Of a stretch of 40,243 bases of DNA, positions 8,352-17,700 are shown in pieces. The stretch spans positions 1-40,243 of the forward strand of contig JAFKJW010000073.1 in assembly GCA_017305925.1 (NCBI GenBank), read 5' to 3'. A model generated the notes under the pieces. The model worked only from the letters and a program-made list of their open reading frames with translations. It searched no databases and was not told where the DNA came from. The DNA is from Hyphomicrobiales bacterium (GTDB lineage Bacteria; Pseudomonadota; Alphaproteobacteria; Rhizobiales; Rhizobiaceae). A program made the translations under genes and the position numbers. Numbering within the stretch: position 1 is the stretch's first letter; every line of letters begins with the position of its first letter.

Positions 8352-10241
8352 TCAGAAGCTCAAGGCACGTTGGAGGGCAGTTTCGTCGACCCGGACACCG
8401 TACTCCGCCTGGAGCCGGGAGACCAGTTGGTCGAGAAGATCGTCGGAAAGGCCCGAAGCGAGCGTCTTCTTTTCGTCCTCGGGCAGGGTGCTCGCATCGG
8501 CGCCCGCCGGCTCGAATACTTCCGTCACCTTGAAGAGAATCTGTGCCTGGTCGGTCGGCGCGGCGGTGAGGCCGACGCCCCCCTCGGCCACGGAGAACAC
8601 GGCGGTGACGCCGCCCTGGCCGAAATCGGCGTCGTCGGCGCGCCGCTTCAGGCCGCGCTTGGTCTGCTTGTCGAGCTTCAGTTCGGTCGCGATGTCGTCG
8701 AGGGAGCCGCCGTCCTTGAGGCGCTTCTCGAGCTCCGTGGCCTTGGCGCCGAGACGCGACGCCGCTTCCTCCTTCTTCCAGTCCGCGACCACCTTGTCGC
8801 GCACCTCCTCGAGCGGCCGCTCGCGGGCGGGCGTGATCGAATCGACCTGGAAGAAGACGTAGCCGGAATTTCCGATGCTGATGGCATCGTTCTCGACATT
8901 GGCCTCCGATTCGAAGGCCGCCGCGAGGACCGCCGCGGATTCGGGAATGTCCTTGACCAGCGATCCGTCGGGCCGCGCCGCATTGCGGTCGATCGCGTCG
9001 ATGGTGACGACCTTGAGATGCAGCTTTTCCGCCGCTTCAGCGAGCGTCGCGCCGCTGGCGCGGGCGTCCTCGTAGCTGTCGTGCACGTCGAGCAGGATGC
9101 GGTTGGCCTCCGCGAGCGCCAGTTGCTTGCGGATCTCGCCCTTCACCTCGTCCAGCGACTTCACGCTCTCCGGGACGATCTCGGTGACGCGCACCAGCAC
9201 CGGGCCGAATGCGCCCTTGACCACCGGGCTCACCTCGTTCACCTGCAATTTGAAGGCCGCGTCGGCCACCGCCGGATCCGGCACCTTGTCCTTCGTCAGG
9301 CTGCCGAGCTGGACGTCGGCCATCGTCTTGCCCTCGGCCGCGACGATCTGGTCGAAGGTCGAGCCCGCCTTCAGGCTGTCGGAGGCGACGCGCGCGGCGT
9401 CCTCGGAAGAGAAGACCAGCTGCTCGATCTTGCGCGTCTCCGGCGTCGTGTAGCGCGTCTTGTTGGCTTCGTAGTCCTTCGAAACCTGCTCGTCCGTGAT
9501 CGCGGATTCGTCGGCGATGTCCTCCGGCTGCAGCTTCACGTAGGAAATCTTGCGGTATTCCGGCGCGCCGTAGCTGCCCTTGTGCTCCTCGAACCACTTG
9601 GAGAGCACGTCCGCGGCAGGATCCTCGATCGGCTCCACGAGGCTCTGCGGCAGCACGAGATAGTCGACGGTGCGGTCCTCGCCCTCATAGAGCGCGACCG
9701 CCTTGTAGAAGGTGTCCGGGGCCTTCAGGCCGTCGGAGACGGCCTCCACGATCTGCTGGCGCACCGCGACCTGCTCGCGATTCTTCAGGTAGTCGTCGGG
9801 GCGCATGCCCACTTGCCGGAGCACATAGTCGAACTGGTTGCGGTCGAACCTGCCGTCCTGGCCCTGGAAGGCCGGATCCTCGACGGTCAGTTGCGCGACG
9901 CGGGCCTTCGAGACGCCGAGGCCGAGCTTGCGCGCCTGCTCGTCCAGAACCGCGCCGGCGACGAGTTGCGCCAGCACCTGGTTTTCGATGCCGAACGCCT
10001 TGGCCTGATCCTTGGAGATCCGCATGCCGAACTGCTGCGACAGGATGGATATCTGCCGGTCGTAGGCGAGGCGATAATCGGTCGCGGAGACCGTCGTGTC
10101 GCCCGCCTGGATGACGGGATGCGTGCCGAGATTGCTCGGCAGATTGCCCGATATTCCCCAGACGGCGAAGCTGCCGACGAGGATCAGCAGCAGAAGCTTT
10201 GCCACCCAGGTATTGGCGCCTTTGCGAAGACTGTCGAGCAT
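8352..10241 (-). CDS. ppiD: Membrane-anchored periplasmic peptidyl-prolyl isomerase/chaperone, PpiD-like (SurA N-terminal domain)
   Basis: 629 residues, close to the size of enterobacterial PpiD. It is predicted to help newly secreted proteins fold as they leave the Sec translocon. Seen: a short cytoplasmic N-terminus ([15 protein letters not shown]), one transmembrane anchor at about 13-31, a SurA_N-like helical domain to about 160, a parvulin-like region at about 265-357 ending in [10 protein letters not shown], and further helical periplasmic sequence. Whether the parvulin domain is catalytically active cannot be judged here. The start at 10241 was chosen because [10 protein letters not shown] is the family N-terminus; the open frame upstream has no membrane signal. 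It is the first gene of the trpD-trpC-moaC-moeA run and is divergent from tpiA. Confidence 0.93.
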   Translation of the reverse strand: MLDSLRKGANTWVAKLLLLILVGSFAVWGISGNLPSNLGTHPVIQAGDTTVSATDYRLAYDRQISILSQQFGMRISKDQAKAFGIENQVLAQLVAGAVLDEQARKLGLGVSKARVAQLTVEDPAFQGQDGRFDRNQFDYVLRQVGMRPDDYLKNREQVAVRQQIVEAVSDGLKAPDTFYKAVALYEGEDRTVDYLVLPQSLVEPIEDPAADVLSKWFEEHKGSYGAPEYRKISYVKLQPEDIADESAITDEQVSKDYEANKTRYTTPETRKIEQLVFSSEDAARVASDSLKAGSTFDQIVAAEGKTMADVQLGSLTKDKVPDPAVADAAFKLQVNEVSPVVKGAFGPVLVRVTEIVPESVKSLDEVKGEIRKQLALAEANRILLDVHDSYEDARASGATLAEAAEKLHLKVVTIDAIDRNAARPDGSLVKDIPESAAVLAAAFESEANVENDAISIGNSGYVFFQVDSITPARERPLEEVRDKVVADWKKEEAASRLGAKATELEKRLKDGGSLDDIATELKLDKQTKRGLKRRADDADFGQGGVTAVFSVAEGGVGLTAAPTDQAQILFKVTEVFEPAGADASTLPEDEKKTLASGLSDDLLDQLVSRLQAEYGVRVDETALQRALSF

Positions 10242-10315
10242 TGCAGATTCCGGTAAGCCGCGGCCATCCGCGCCTGTCGGTTCAGCGCAATAGCGTCCTT
10301 CGCCGCCACTGTCGA

Positions 10316-10343
10316 TTGCTTTGTGGCCGGTTTTTGGTACGGA
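10316..10343 (+). promoter_or_regulatory. Possible tpiA promoter
   Basis: In the 137-base divergent gap between ppiD and tpiA, TTGCTT (10316-10321) is followed after 16 bases by TACGGA (10338-10343), a weak sigma-70-like pair 35 bases upstream of the tpiA start. The match is only approximate. Confidence 0.3.
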
Positions 10344-10378
10344 GACGCCGACGATCCCGTTACTCCCGGAGGATATCC

Positions 10379-11146
10379 ATGACACCAGGCATCAAGCCGC
10401 TCGTGGCGGGCAACTGGAAGATGAACGGCACCAGCGGGAACCTCGCGGAGCTTCACGCGATCGGCCACGGCTTCATGAGCGGGCTGGAGACCGAGACGGA
10501 TTCGCTGATCGCCGTCCCGGCGACCCTCTTGGCGCGGGCGGCCTCCGTGCTCGCCACGACGCCGGTGCGGTGCGGCGGACAGGACTGCCATGCAAGCCCG
10601 AGCGGCGCGCATACGGGCGACATTTCCGCCGAGATGCTGAAGGATGCCGGCGCCTCGTCGGTCATCGTCGGGCACTCGGAACGCCGCACCGACCACGGCG
10701 AGACGGACGCCGACGTCCGCGCCAAGGCCGCCGCCGCCTGGCGTGCCGGGCTCGTCGCCATCATCTGCATCGGCGAGACGCGCGCGGAGCGGGAGGCGGG
10801 CAGGGCGCTCGACGTGCTCAGCGCCCAGCTCGCAGGGTCGGTCGACGGCGCGGCCACGGCGCACAATGCCGTGATCGCTTACGAGCCGGTCTGGGCTATC
10901 GGGACGGGGCTGACGCCCACCGCGGGCGACGTCGCGGAGGCCCATGCGCATATCAGGGCGCAGCTTTTGGGCATCCTCGGCGTCGGCGAAGCCGAGCGGA
11001 TGCGCATCCTCTATGGCGGCTCGGTGAAGCCCTCCAACGCGGTCGAACTGCTCGGCGTCTCGAATGTCAACGGCGCGCTGGTCGGCGGCGCCAGCCTCAA
11101 GGCGGCCGACTTCCTCGGAATTGCGGAGGCCTACCGCCAGCTTTGA
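10379..11146 (+). CDS. tpiA: Triose-phosphate isomerase
   Basis: 255 residues. It interconverts dihydroxyacetone phosphate and glyceraldehyde 3-phosphate in glycolysis and gluconeogenesis. Catalytic residues are visible: N12 and K14 (AGNWKMNG), H99 (IVGHSERR) and E169 ([11 protein letters not shown]). Flexible loop 6 ([10 protein letters not shown]) and the phosphate-binding [10 protein letters not shown] are also intact. The ATG at 10379 was chosen because it gives the canonical N-terminus and has GGAGGA 6 bases upstream; the open frame extending upstream has no support. It is followed by a stem-loop at 11146-11172 and then secG. Confidence 0.97.
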   Translation: MTPGIKPLVAGNWKMNGTSGNLAELHAIGHGFMSGLETETDSLIAVPATLLARAASVLATTPVRCGGQDCHASPSGAHTGDISAEMLKDAGASSVIVGHSERRTDHGETDADVRAKAAAAWRAGLVAIICIGETRAEREAGRALDVLSAQLAGSVDGAATAHNAVIAYEPVWAIGTGLTPTAGDVAEAHAHIRAQLLGILGVGEAERMRILYGGSVKPSNAVELLGVSNVNGALVGGASLKAADFLGIAEAYRQL

Positions 11147-11172
11147 GCGCGGATGCGCTGGCAATCCGCGCT
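11146..11172 (+). terminator. Stem-loop directly after the tpiA stop codon
   Basis: AGCGCGGAT (11146-11154) and ATCCGCGCT (11164-11172) form a perfect 9-bp stem with a 9-base loop, starting at the last base of the tpiA stop. There is no T-run after it, so it may be a weak terminator or an mRNA-stabilising hairpin before secG. Confidence 0.4.
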
Positions 11173-11282
11173 CACGGCGCCCATATTCGCGCAGGGCTTG
11201 GAAATGCCGTGAAAGCATTGTAGTGAGCCGCCTCCATCGGGCTCGCCTCGCTGCGCGCCGGGCATAAGCGTCTGGAACATTC

Positions 11283-11729
11283 ATGCAAACCGTCCTTATC
11301 GTGATCCATCTCATGGTCGTCCTGGCGCTGGTGGGCGTCGTGCTGCTGCAGCGCTCGGAAGGCGGCGGGCTCGGGATCGGCGGCGGTTCCGGCTTCATGA
11401 CGGCACGCGGCGCGGCCAACGCGCTGACCCGAACGACGGGCATTCTGGCGCTGGCGTTCTTCGCGACGTCGCTCGCCCTGTCTCTCCTGGCGCGCTACGG
11501 CGAAAAGCCGACCGACATCCTGGACCAGGTGAACCAGCCGCCGGCGCAGACGGAGCAGAAGCCCGCGGGCGGCAGCGGCGGCATCCTCGACAAGCTCGGC
11601 GGCAACGACGCCGCGACGCCGCCGGCCGCCGGCGACACCTCCGCGCCCGCTGCCGGATCGGATGCGGCCCCGGCCGACGGCCAGGCGACGACGGCGCCCG
11701 CCGAGCCGCAGGTTCCTTCGGGCCAGTAA
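11283..11729 (+). CDS. secG: Preprotein translocase subunit SecG
   Basis: 148 residues. Small inner-membrane subunit of the SecYEG translocon. Seen: TM1 at about 4-22 (VLIVIHLMVVLALVGVVLLQ), the family loop QRSEGGGLGIGGGSGFMTAR, TM2 at about 49-69, and a long Pro/Ala/Gly-rich cytoplasmic or periplasmic tail of the kind common in alphaproteobacterial SecG. The N-terminal 75 residues hold all the recognisable family sequence. It lies 136 bases downstream of tpiA on the same strand. In many rhizobia pyrG follows secG; here an L,D-transpeptidase gene does. Confidence 0.95.
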   Translation: MQTVLIVIHLMVVLALVGVVLLQRSEGGGLGIGGGSGFMTARGAANALTRTTGILALAFFATSLALSLLARYGEKPTDILDQVNQPPAQTEQKPAGGSGGILDKLGGNDAATPPAAGDTSAPAAGSDAAPADGQATTAPAEPQVPSGQ

Positions 11730-11956
11730 GCCGGGGCGGGGATCTGCCCCCGATGCCAAGGCGCTCGCGAAGGGCAGGGCGGGCCATCACACTCGCGTGA
11801 GAAAGCGCCGGCGGACGCTCCGCGCCCGCAAGTGTTGCATCAATGTCATTGAGCGCTTCCTGCCCTTTCGATTAAGAGTGCTGGCGGCGGCGGGGTCCCA
11901 GGTGCGCCCGCCTGCTCCGTGCGGGACAGTCTAAGAGCATTTCGGGATATCCACTC

Positions 11957-13234
11957 ATGCAACTCCGTGGCTTCGTGGCGTTGAGCCTTTGTGCTTTGAT
12001 CGGCGCCGTTTCGCCTGCCCTTGCCGAGGGCAAGATCACCAGAACATCCATGCAGCTCGACGGCGCCGCCGCGGCGCAGACCACCAAGAAGCTGATCAAG
12101 AAGAAAGGCGCGAAGGCCAAGCCGGCCAAGGAATTGACGGCGGAAGAAAAGCGCGCCTTGGAAAAGCAGAAGCGCGCGGACGAGGCAAAGGCGAAGGCCG
12201 AGGAGAAGAAGAAGCTCGCCGAGAGGGCCAAGGCCGACGCCGCCAAGAAACTCGCCGAGAAGAAGAAGGCGCTGGAAGCCGAGAAACTGGCGAAGGCCAA
12301 GGCGCTCCAGGAAAAGAAGGCCGCCGCCGCGAAGGCGCTCGAGTTGAAGAAGATCGCCAAGGCGAAGGCCGAGCAGGAGCGGCAGGCCGCCAAGGCCAAG
12401 GCCCAGGAAGAGCGGCTGGCGGCAAAGGCGAAGGCCGAGGAGGCCCGCAAGCTCGCTGCGAAGCAGAAAGAAGAAGCGCGCGAGCAGGCCCGCCTCGCCA
12501 AGCTCAAGGCGATCGAGGACGCCAAGCAGGCCAAGATCCAGGCAGCGGAGGCTGCACGCCAGGCCGAGATCGCCCGGCTGACTGCGATGGAAGTCGCCAA
12601 AACCGGAAACAACGGCGAACTGCGCAGCGAGCAGCAGGTCTCCGAGCAGAAGAGCACCGGGTTTCTCGGCCTGTTCGGGGCCAAGCCGCAAAAAGCTTCC
12701 ATGCTGGCGGAGACGCGCGCCCTGGACGCCGTCCTGGAGCAGAAGGAAGCGAGGAAGAAATTCAGGGTCAAGCCCGAGTTCGAACCGCAGACCGTCGACT
12801 ATCCCGGCTATCAGCCCGGAACGATCGTCATCGACACGAGCGCGCGGCGCCTCTACCTCATCCAGTCGTCGCAGACGGCGCGCCGCTATGCGATCGCGGT
12901 CGGCCGGGACGGCCTCCAGTTCCACGGCAAGGTCGCCGTCGGCGACAAGCAGGAATGGCCGCGCTGGATCCCGACACTCGACATGCAGAAGCGCGAGCCC
13001 AAGCATTACGGCCAGTACAAGGACGGCATGCCCGGAGGTCCCGACAACCCGCTCGGCGCCCGCGCCATCTATCTCTATGACGGCAAGAAGGACACGCATC
13101 TGCGCATCCACGGCACGAACCAGCCGCAGTCCATCGGCACCAGCGCATCGAACGGCTGCTTCCGCATGATCAACGAGCATGTGCAGGATCTCTATAGCCG
13201 CGTGAAAATCGGCACTCAGGTCATTGTCCTGTAA
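11957..13234 (+). CDS. Exported L,D-transpeptidase (YkuD) with a TolA-like coiled-coil spacer
   Basis: 425 residues. Predicted peptidoglycan L,D-transpeptidase making 3-3 crosslinks or attaching proteins to the wall. Seen: a signal peptide (1-23, ending S-P-A-L-A), an Ala/Lys/Glu-rich, almost uninterrupted helical region at about 40-215 with KAKAEE- and AKAKA-type repeats as in TolA, a short linker with [11 protein letters not shown], and the YkuD domain at about 280-425. The catalytic motif is H385-G-T-N...S-N-G-C401-F-R-M, with Cys401 as nucleophile. A good terminator lies 26 bases downstream. The coiled coil is much longer than in the usual ErfK/YcfS-type enzymes, and may hold the enzyme at a distance from a membrane or tether it to partners. 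Confidence 0.93.
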   Translation: MQLRGFVALSLCALIGAVSPALAEGKITRTSMQLDGAAAAQTTKKLIKKKGAKAKPAKELTAEEKRALEKQKRADEAKAKAEEKKKLAERAKADAAKKLAEKKKALEAEKLAKAKALQEKKAAAAKALELKKIAKAKAEQERQAAKAKAQEERLAAKAKAEEARKLAAKQKEEAREQARLAKLKAIEDAKQAKIQAAEAARQAEIARLTAMEVAKTGNNGELRSEQQVSEQKSTGFLGLFGAKPQKASMLAETRALDAVLEQKEARKKFRVKPEFEPQTVDYPGYQPGTIVIDTSARRLYLIQSSQTARRYAIAVGRDGLQFHGKVAVGDKQEWPRWIPTLDMQKREPKHYGQYKDGMPGGPDNPLGARAIYLYDGKKDTHLRIHGTNQPQSIGTSASNGCFRMINEHVQDLYSRVKIGTQVIVL

Positions 13235-13260
13235 AGGAAACCTGCGTTCCTGACGCTTCG

Positions 13261-13288
13261 AAGGCCGCCGCATGGCGGCCTTTTCTTT
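13261..13288 (+). terminator. Rho-independent terminator after the L,D-transpeptidase gene
   Basis: AAGGCCGCC-GCAT-GGCGGCCTT forms a 9-bp GC-rich stem with a 4-base loop, followed by TTCTTT. This is a textbook intrinsic terminator 26 bases after the stop codon. Confidence 0.88.
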
Positions 13289-13329
13289 GTCCCGGCGCCC
13301 GGCTACAGCGGGCGGACAGGAGTCCCGTC

Positions 13330-14220
13330 ATGGACATGATGCCGCCATTACCCGACGCCGACCCGCAAGACGGCTGCCATCCGCTGTTCCGCAATGCGCC
13401 GTCCTCGGTCGAGTTCAACAAGCTGCGCAAGCGCCTGCTGCGCCAGACCCGACAGGCGGTCGACGACTTCGCCATGCTGTCGCCGGGCGGCCGCTGGCTC
13501 GTGGCGCTCTCGGGCGGAAAGGATTCCTACGGGCTGCTGGCCGTGCTTCTCGACCTGAAATGGCGCGGCCTGCTGCCGGTGGAACTCCTGGCCTGCAATC
13601 TCGACCAGGGCCAGCCGAATTTCCCGAAGCATATCCTGCCGGAATTTTTGTCCACGCTCGGCGTGGCGCATCGCATCGAGTATCAGGACACCTATTCGGT
13701 CGTCACGGAAAAAATTCCGGAGAGCCAGACCTATTGTTCGTTGTGCTCACGGCTGCGGCGCGGTCATCTTTACAGGATCGCGCGCGAGGAGGGCTGTTCG
13801 GCGCTGGTCCTGGGGCATCACCGCGAGGACATCCTGGAAACGTTCTTCATGAATCTGTTCCATGGCGGCCGGCTGGCGGCCATGCCGCCGAAACTCGTCA
13901 ATGACGACGGCGACGTGATGGTGCTGCGGCCGCTGAGCTATTGCGCCGAGGCGGACATGGCGCGCTTTGCCGATGCCATGATGTTTCCGATCATTCCGTG
14001 CGACCTGTGCGGCAGCCAGGACGGCCTGCAGCGCAACGCCATGAAAGCGATGCTGGACGATATCGAACGCCGGATGCCGGGCCGCAAAGACACGATGATC
14101 CGCGCGCTCACCAATGTACGGCCGTCGCATCTGATGGACCGCAGGATCTTCGACTTCACGGCTCTGGCGCTCGGCACGGCTGAAACTCAAGCGGAATCAA
14201 TGCAATTGTTAGTTCCATAA
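13330..14220 (+). CDS. ttcA: tRNA 2-thiocytidine(32) synthetase TtcA
   Basis: 296 residues. ATP- and iron-sulfur-dependent thiolation of cytidine 32 in tRNA. Seen: the PP-loop S61-G-G-K-D-S66, C136-x2-C139 ([12 protein letters not shown]), [19 protein letters not shown], and C224-x2-C227 ([10 protein letters not shown]). The Cys pairs are those that hold the 4Fe-4S cluster in the family. The ATG at 13330 has AGGAG 6 bases upstream. The core ends at about residue 282 ([12 protein letters not shown]); the last 14 residues (from T-A-E-T-Q) are unlike the rest in base composition and run into a lower-GC segment, so the original C-terminus may have been replaced. Confidence 0.95.
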   Translation: MDMMPPLPDADPQDGCHPLFRNAPSSVEFNKLRKRLLRQTRQAVDDFAMLSPGGRWLVALSGGKDSYGLLAVLLDLKWRGLLPVELLACNLDQGQPNFPKHILPEFLSTLGVAHRIEYQDTYSVVTEKIPESQTYCSLCSRLRRGHLYRIAREEGCSALVLGHHREDILETFFMNLFHGGRLAAMPPKLVNDDGDVMVLRPLSYCAEADMARFADAMMFPIIPCDLCGSQDGLQRNAMKAMLDDIERRMPGRKDTMIRALTNVRPSHLMDRRIFDFTALALGTAETQAESMQLLVP

Positions 14221-14294
14221 TCTATCTTATGCGACTTTTTCGTACGGCCGCAAAGTGGTGGTGAGCCGACATTCGAGCCGTGCTATCACTGCGC

Positions 14295-14711
14295 ATGCTG
14301 AACGGATCATGTGCCTGCGGGAGAATACGTTATGTCATCGATGGGCAGCTGCTTGGCCCAGTGACCTACTGCCACTGTTGGCGATGCCGAAAACACTCAG
14401 GCTCAAGCTTTGGAAGCACAGCCGGCATCAGCGCCCGGGAGTTCATCATAACCGAAGGAAAGGAGCGGTTGTCCAGTTGGGAGTCCAGTCCTGGCGTGCA
14501 TCGCTTCTTCGCCAGTTGCTGTGGATCCCCAATCTACAAGCGCGACGACAAGGCTCCCGACAGCTTGGGATTTCGACTGGGAACACTCGACACGGATCCC
14601 TGCGTGTCGGTCGATGAGCATTTCATGGTTGGCTCCAAGGCACCCTGGGTCATGATATGCGATGACCTGCCTCAGGAGGCCGGCGGGCCGCCGTTCGGAG
14701 AGCGTGACTGA
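14295..14711 (+). CDS. GFA-family (Mss4-like) zinc-binding protein
   Basis: 138 residues. GFA/Mss4-fold proteins bind zinc and include glutathione-dependent formaldehyde-activating enzyme; most members have no proven activity. Seen: C6-A-C8-G, C26-H-C28-x2-C31, and C75-C76-G-S-P, matching the zinc ligand pattern. The ATG at 14295 gives the common family start MLNGSC; a GTG at 14280 would add five residues. No clear Shine-Dalgarno precedes either. Codon use is visibly less GC-rich than in neighbours (many third-position A and T), and the gene sits alone between ttcA and the convergent tamB, which suggests acquisition by transfer. Confidence 0.85.
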   Translation: MLNGSCACGRIRYVIDGQLLGPVTYCHCWRCRKHSGSSFGSTAGISAREFIITEGKERLSSWESSPGVHRFFASCCGSPIYKRDDKAPDSLGFRLGTLDTDPCVSVDEHFMVGSKAPWVMICDDLPQEAGGPPFGERD

Positions 14712-14754
14712 ACCACATTATGTATGGCAGCGGACACGGCGCCCTTCATTCGCC

Positions 14755-17700
14755 TCAATAGTCCCTCTCGTAGAAGACGCCGAGGCTTGAATCGCCGTCC
14801 GAACCGACCGCGCCCTTCGCCTTCAGATCGTCGGTGATGTCGAGGTTGATCGTGCCGCGCGTGGTGCCCTTGGCGCCGGCCTCGACGCCGAGATAGATGT
14901 TGTCGCGGATGTAGCGCCCGGCCCGCACGGCGGCGTTGCCTTCGCTGTCCGTCACCACGTCGAGATCGTCCAGTCCGGTTGCGCCGCGCAGCGAGCCGAG
15001 CAGCGAGGTGTTGGAGCCGCCGGCAAGCTCGGCCGCCGCGGCAGCGAGCTGCGCGATCTGCAGCGGCGACAGCTCGCCCATGGAGCGCTTGAAGATCAGC
15101 CGCGCCAGCACCTCGTCCGCGGCGAGGAGAACGTCACGTCCGGATTGGAGACACGGCCCTTGACGGTGACGAAGACCGTGATGTCGTTGCCTTCCGAGCG
15201 CGCCACGAGGTTCAGGAACGGGTCCAGGTCGCCGACCAGCGTCACTTCGCCCTCGTCGAAGGTGATCCGCTGGCCGAGGATTTGCAGCCGCCCCCGGATC
15301 AGCCTGAAGGCACCGACCGGCTGGACGTCCGTCACCGGGCCCGTCAGCCGAACCGTGCCTCCGATCTCGGCGTCGAGGCCCCTTCCCCGGATGAAGATCT
15401 GGTTGGGCGCGCGCACGGTCACGTCGAGCCGCATGACGCTCGGCCGGCTCCTCGGCATCGGCGTGCCGTCATTGGCCTTGGCGCGCCGCAGGGTTTCGCG
15501 CACCGCCTTGGAGGCGTTCCTGTGCTTGACGTCGATCTGTGCGGCGCCGGCGGCGAAATTCTCCGGGACCGTGATCTCGGCGCGTTCGACGTCGATGCTG
15601 CCGCCGAGCAGCGGATCGCGCGCCAGGGGTCCGGTCAGGGCAAGATTGCCACTGACGGTGGCGATCACCATCGTGCCGTCCACATAGCGGGCCTTGTCGA
15701 GGACGATGCGGATATCCGCGGGAAAACCTGCCGCGGCGTTCGTGGAGACCGTTCCCGTGGCGGAAAGCCTGCCGCCCGTCGACAAGCTGGCGGACGCGCT
15801 GCGCAGCGTCACGCGCTCGCCGTCGAGCGCGGCCATTAAGGCCACGTCGTTGAGCTGCACGTTGGCCTCGGGATCGACCACGCGCGCGCCGATGGTGGAG
15901 GCCATGCCGCGCAATTCGGGTTTTTGCAGGCTGCCCGAGGCTGAGCCGCTGAACGACAGGGTTCCCGAGACCTGCGTGCCGCGATCGGCGAGGAAGCGGT
16001 TTGCAAGCGCCAGCGGTGCCTCTCCGCTCAGCGAGACGTCGAGGCCGCCGCCCTTCAGCGGCACGCGGCCGCTGGCGCGCAGACCGAGCCCCTGCGGCCC
16101 GGCGACGGTGACGCTGCGAAGCGTCACGATCTCTTCCGCGTAGCTGCCGGCGGCATCGACCTGAAGCGGAGAGAGCCCGGCTTCGTTCAGGGCGTTCGCG
16201 CTCACATTGGCGGCGCGGACGTCGAAGGTGGCGGATGGCTTCGCCAGCTTGCCGCCGACGCGGGCCGAGCCGGACACCATGCCGCCGAGCCCCTGCCCCT
16301 TGGCGACGGCATTCAGCACCGCAAGCGGGAATGCATCAAGCTCCACGGTCAGCGCAAGGTCGCCATCGTCGAGCGGCACGCCGCCGCTGACATGGGCGCG
16401 CAGGCCCTCGGGGCTGGTCACCGCAGCTTTCAAATCGAGCCGCGTGGTGCTCGACTTGCCCGATGCGTCGACGCTGACGCTGCTCAGCCCGGCCTGTTTC
16501 AGGGCCGCCGCCGCGATCTTGTTCGCCTTCAGGGTGAAATCGACGTCTGGCTTCGTCCGGGTTCCGCCGACGCGCGCGGTGCCGTCGATCGTGCCGCCGA
16601 GCTGAAGATCCGGCTTGATGCTGTTGGCGACGGCGAGCGGCAGGGCGCGGATGTCGAGCTTGAGGTCGAGCGTCTCGGCGACCTTGCCGGCGGCGACAAG
16701 CTGCCCGCCTCCAACATCCAGCGCAAGGTCTCCGATCTCGACATTCTGCCCCCGGATGGTGAAGGCGGCTGGCCTCACGAGGCGGCTCTCCAGCCTGCCC
16801 TGCTTGAGCGAGAGGTCCGACAGCGCCAGATTAAATCCCCCGTCGACGGGAGAAAGCGTCCCGTTCACCGCCGCGTCGGTCCCGGTATCGAGATGCGCCG
16901 TGGCGCTGAAATCCGTCGCCGGCCCTTGCCGCGTCGCCTTCGCCTCCAGCCGGTCGATGCCGATGCCGGCGGCGCTTGCCTTCGACGCCGTGACGCTGCC
17001 GTCTACGGCCGGCACGCCGAAGAGGTCGGCGATCGCGACACTGGCGTCCGCATTGGCGATTTCGATGGTTTCGACGTGCAGGCCGCGGATCCGTGCCTTC
17101 ACCGTCGCGCTTTGCTTGTCGTCAGCCGGCGCCAGCGAAATATCGGCGTTCATTGCACCCCTGGCCTCCGTCGCCGCGAGGGCGGCAAGGGTCGAGATGT
17201 CGGCGGCGTCGATGGACAGCGCGCCGGAAAGCAGGCCGCTCGCCGCCTGCGTCACGTCGCCCTTGATGGCCGCCCCGCCGGCCGTCAGGCTGAGGCCGCT
17301 CAGCTTGCGCTCGCCATCGGCGACCGCGATGCCGCTTGCGAGCTGCGCACGCACCCCGTCGAGAAAAGCGTTGCCGACGACCTGGCCGTCAAGCCTGCCG
17401 TCCTGCACGGTCCCCTCGAAGGCGACATGCGTGTCGGTCAGCTTCTTGCCGACCACGGAGCCGTCGGCGACGTTCGCCGCGAAGGTCAGGCCGATCAGCC
17501 CCTCGCTGCCGGAGGCCTTGCCGGTGGCGGTGAGCCTGCCTGTCAAACGGTCCGAGAGCCGCGAAAGGTCCTCCAGCGTCAGGTCGAAGCCGAAATCGGC
17601 GGCGCCCGTCGCGTAGGTGCCGTCGGCCGTCAGCGCGACCTGGTCGTTGGCGATGCGGAATTTTCGCGCCGCCAGGCCCTTCTCGCCGCGCGATACGCCG

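Noticed and set aside
8370-10256. 628-codon open frame antisense to ppiD
   Set aside because: Same third-position effect; Arg/Leu/Val-rich low-complexity sequence, no domain, no ribosome-binding site.
11733-11750. Possible terminator after secG
   Set aside because: GGGGC-N8-GCCCC gives only a 5-bp stem and there is no T-run; too weak to call.
12061-12600. Tandem-repeat-like DNA in the transpeptidase gene
   Set aside because: The repetition comes from AAG/GCC/GAG codons of the coiled-coil; no exact repeated unit is conserved, so it is a protein-level feature and not a DNA repeat.
11846-13273. 475-codon Leu-rich frame antisense to the L,D-transpeptidase
   Set aside because: It is the mirror of the Lys/Ala/Glu coiled-coil (Leu/Phe/Gly in antisense), which looks like a membrane protein only by codon complementarity.
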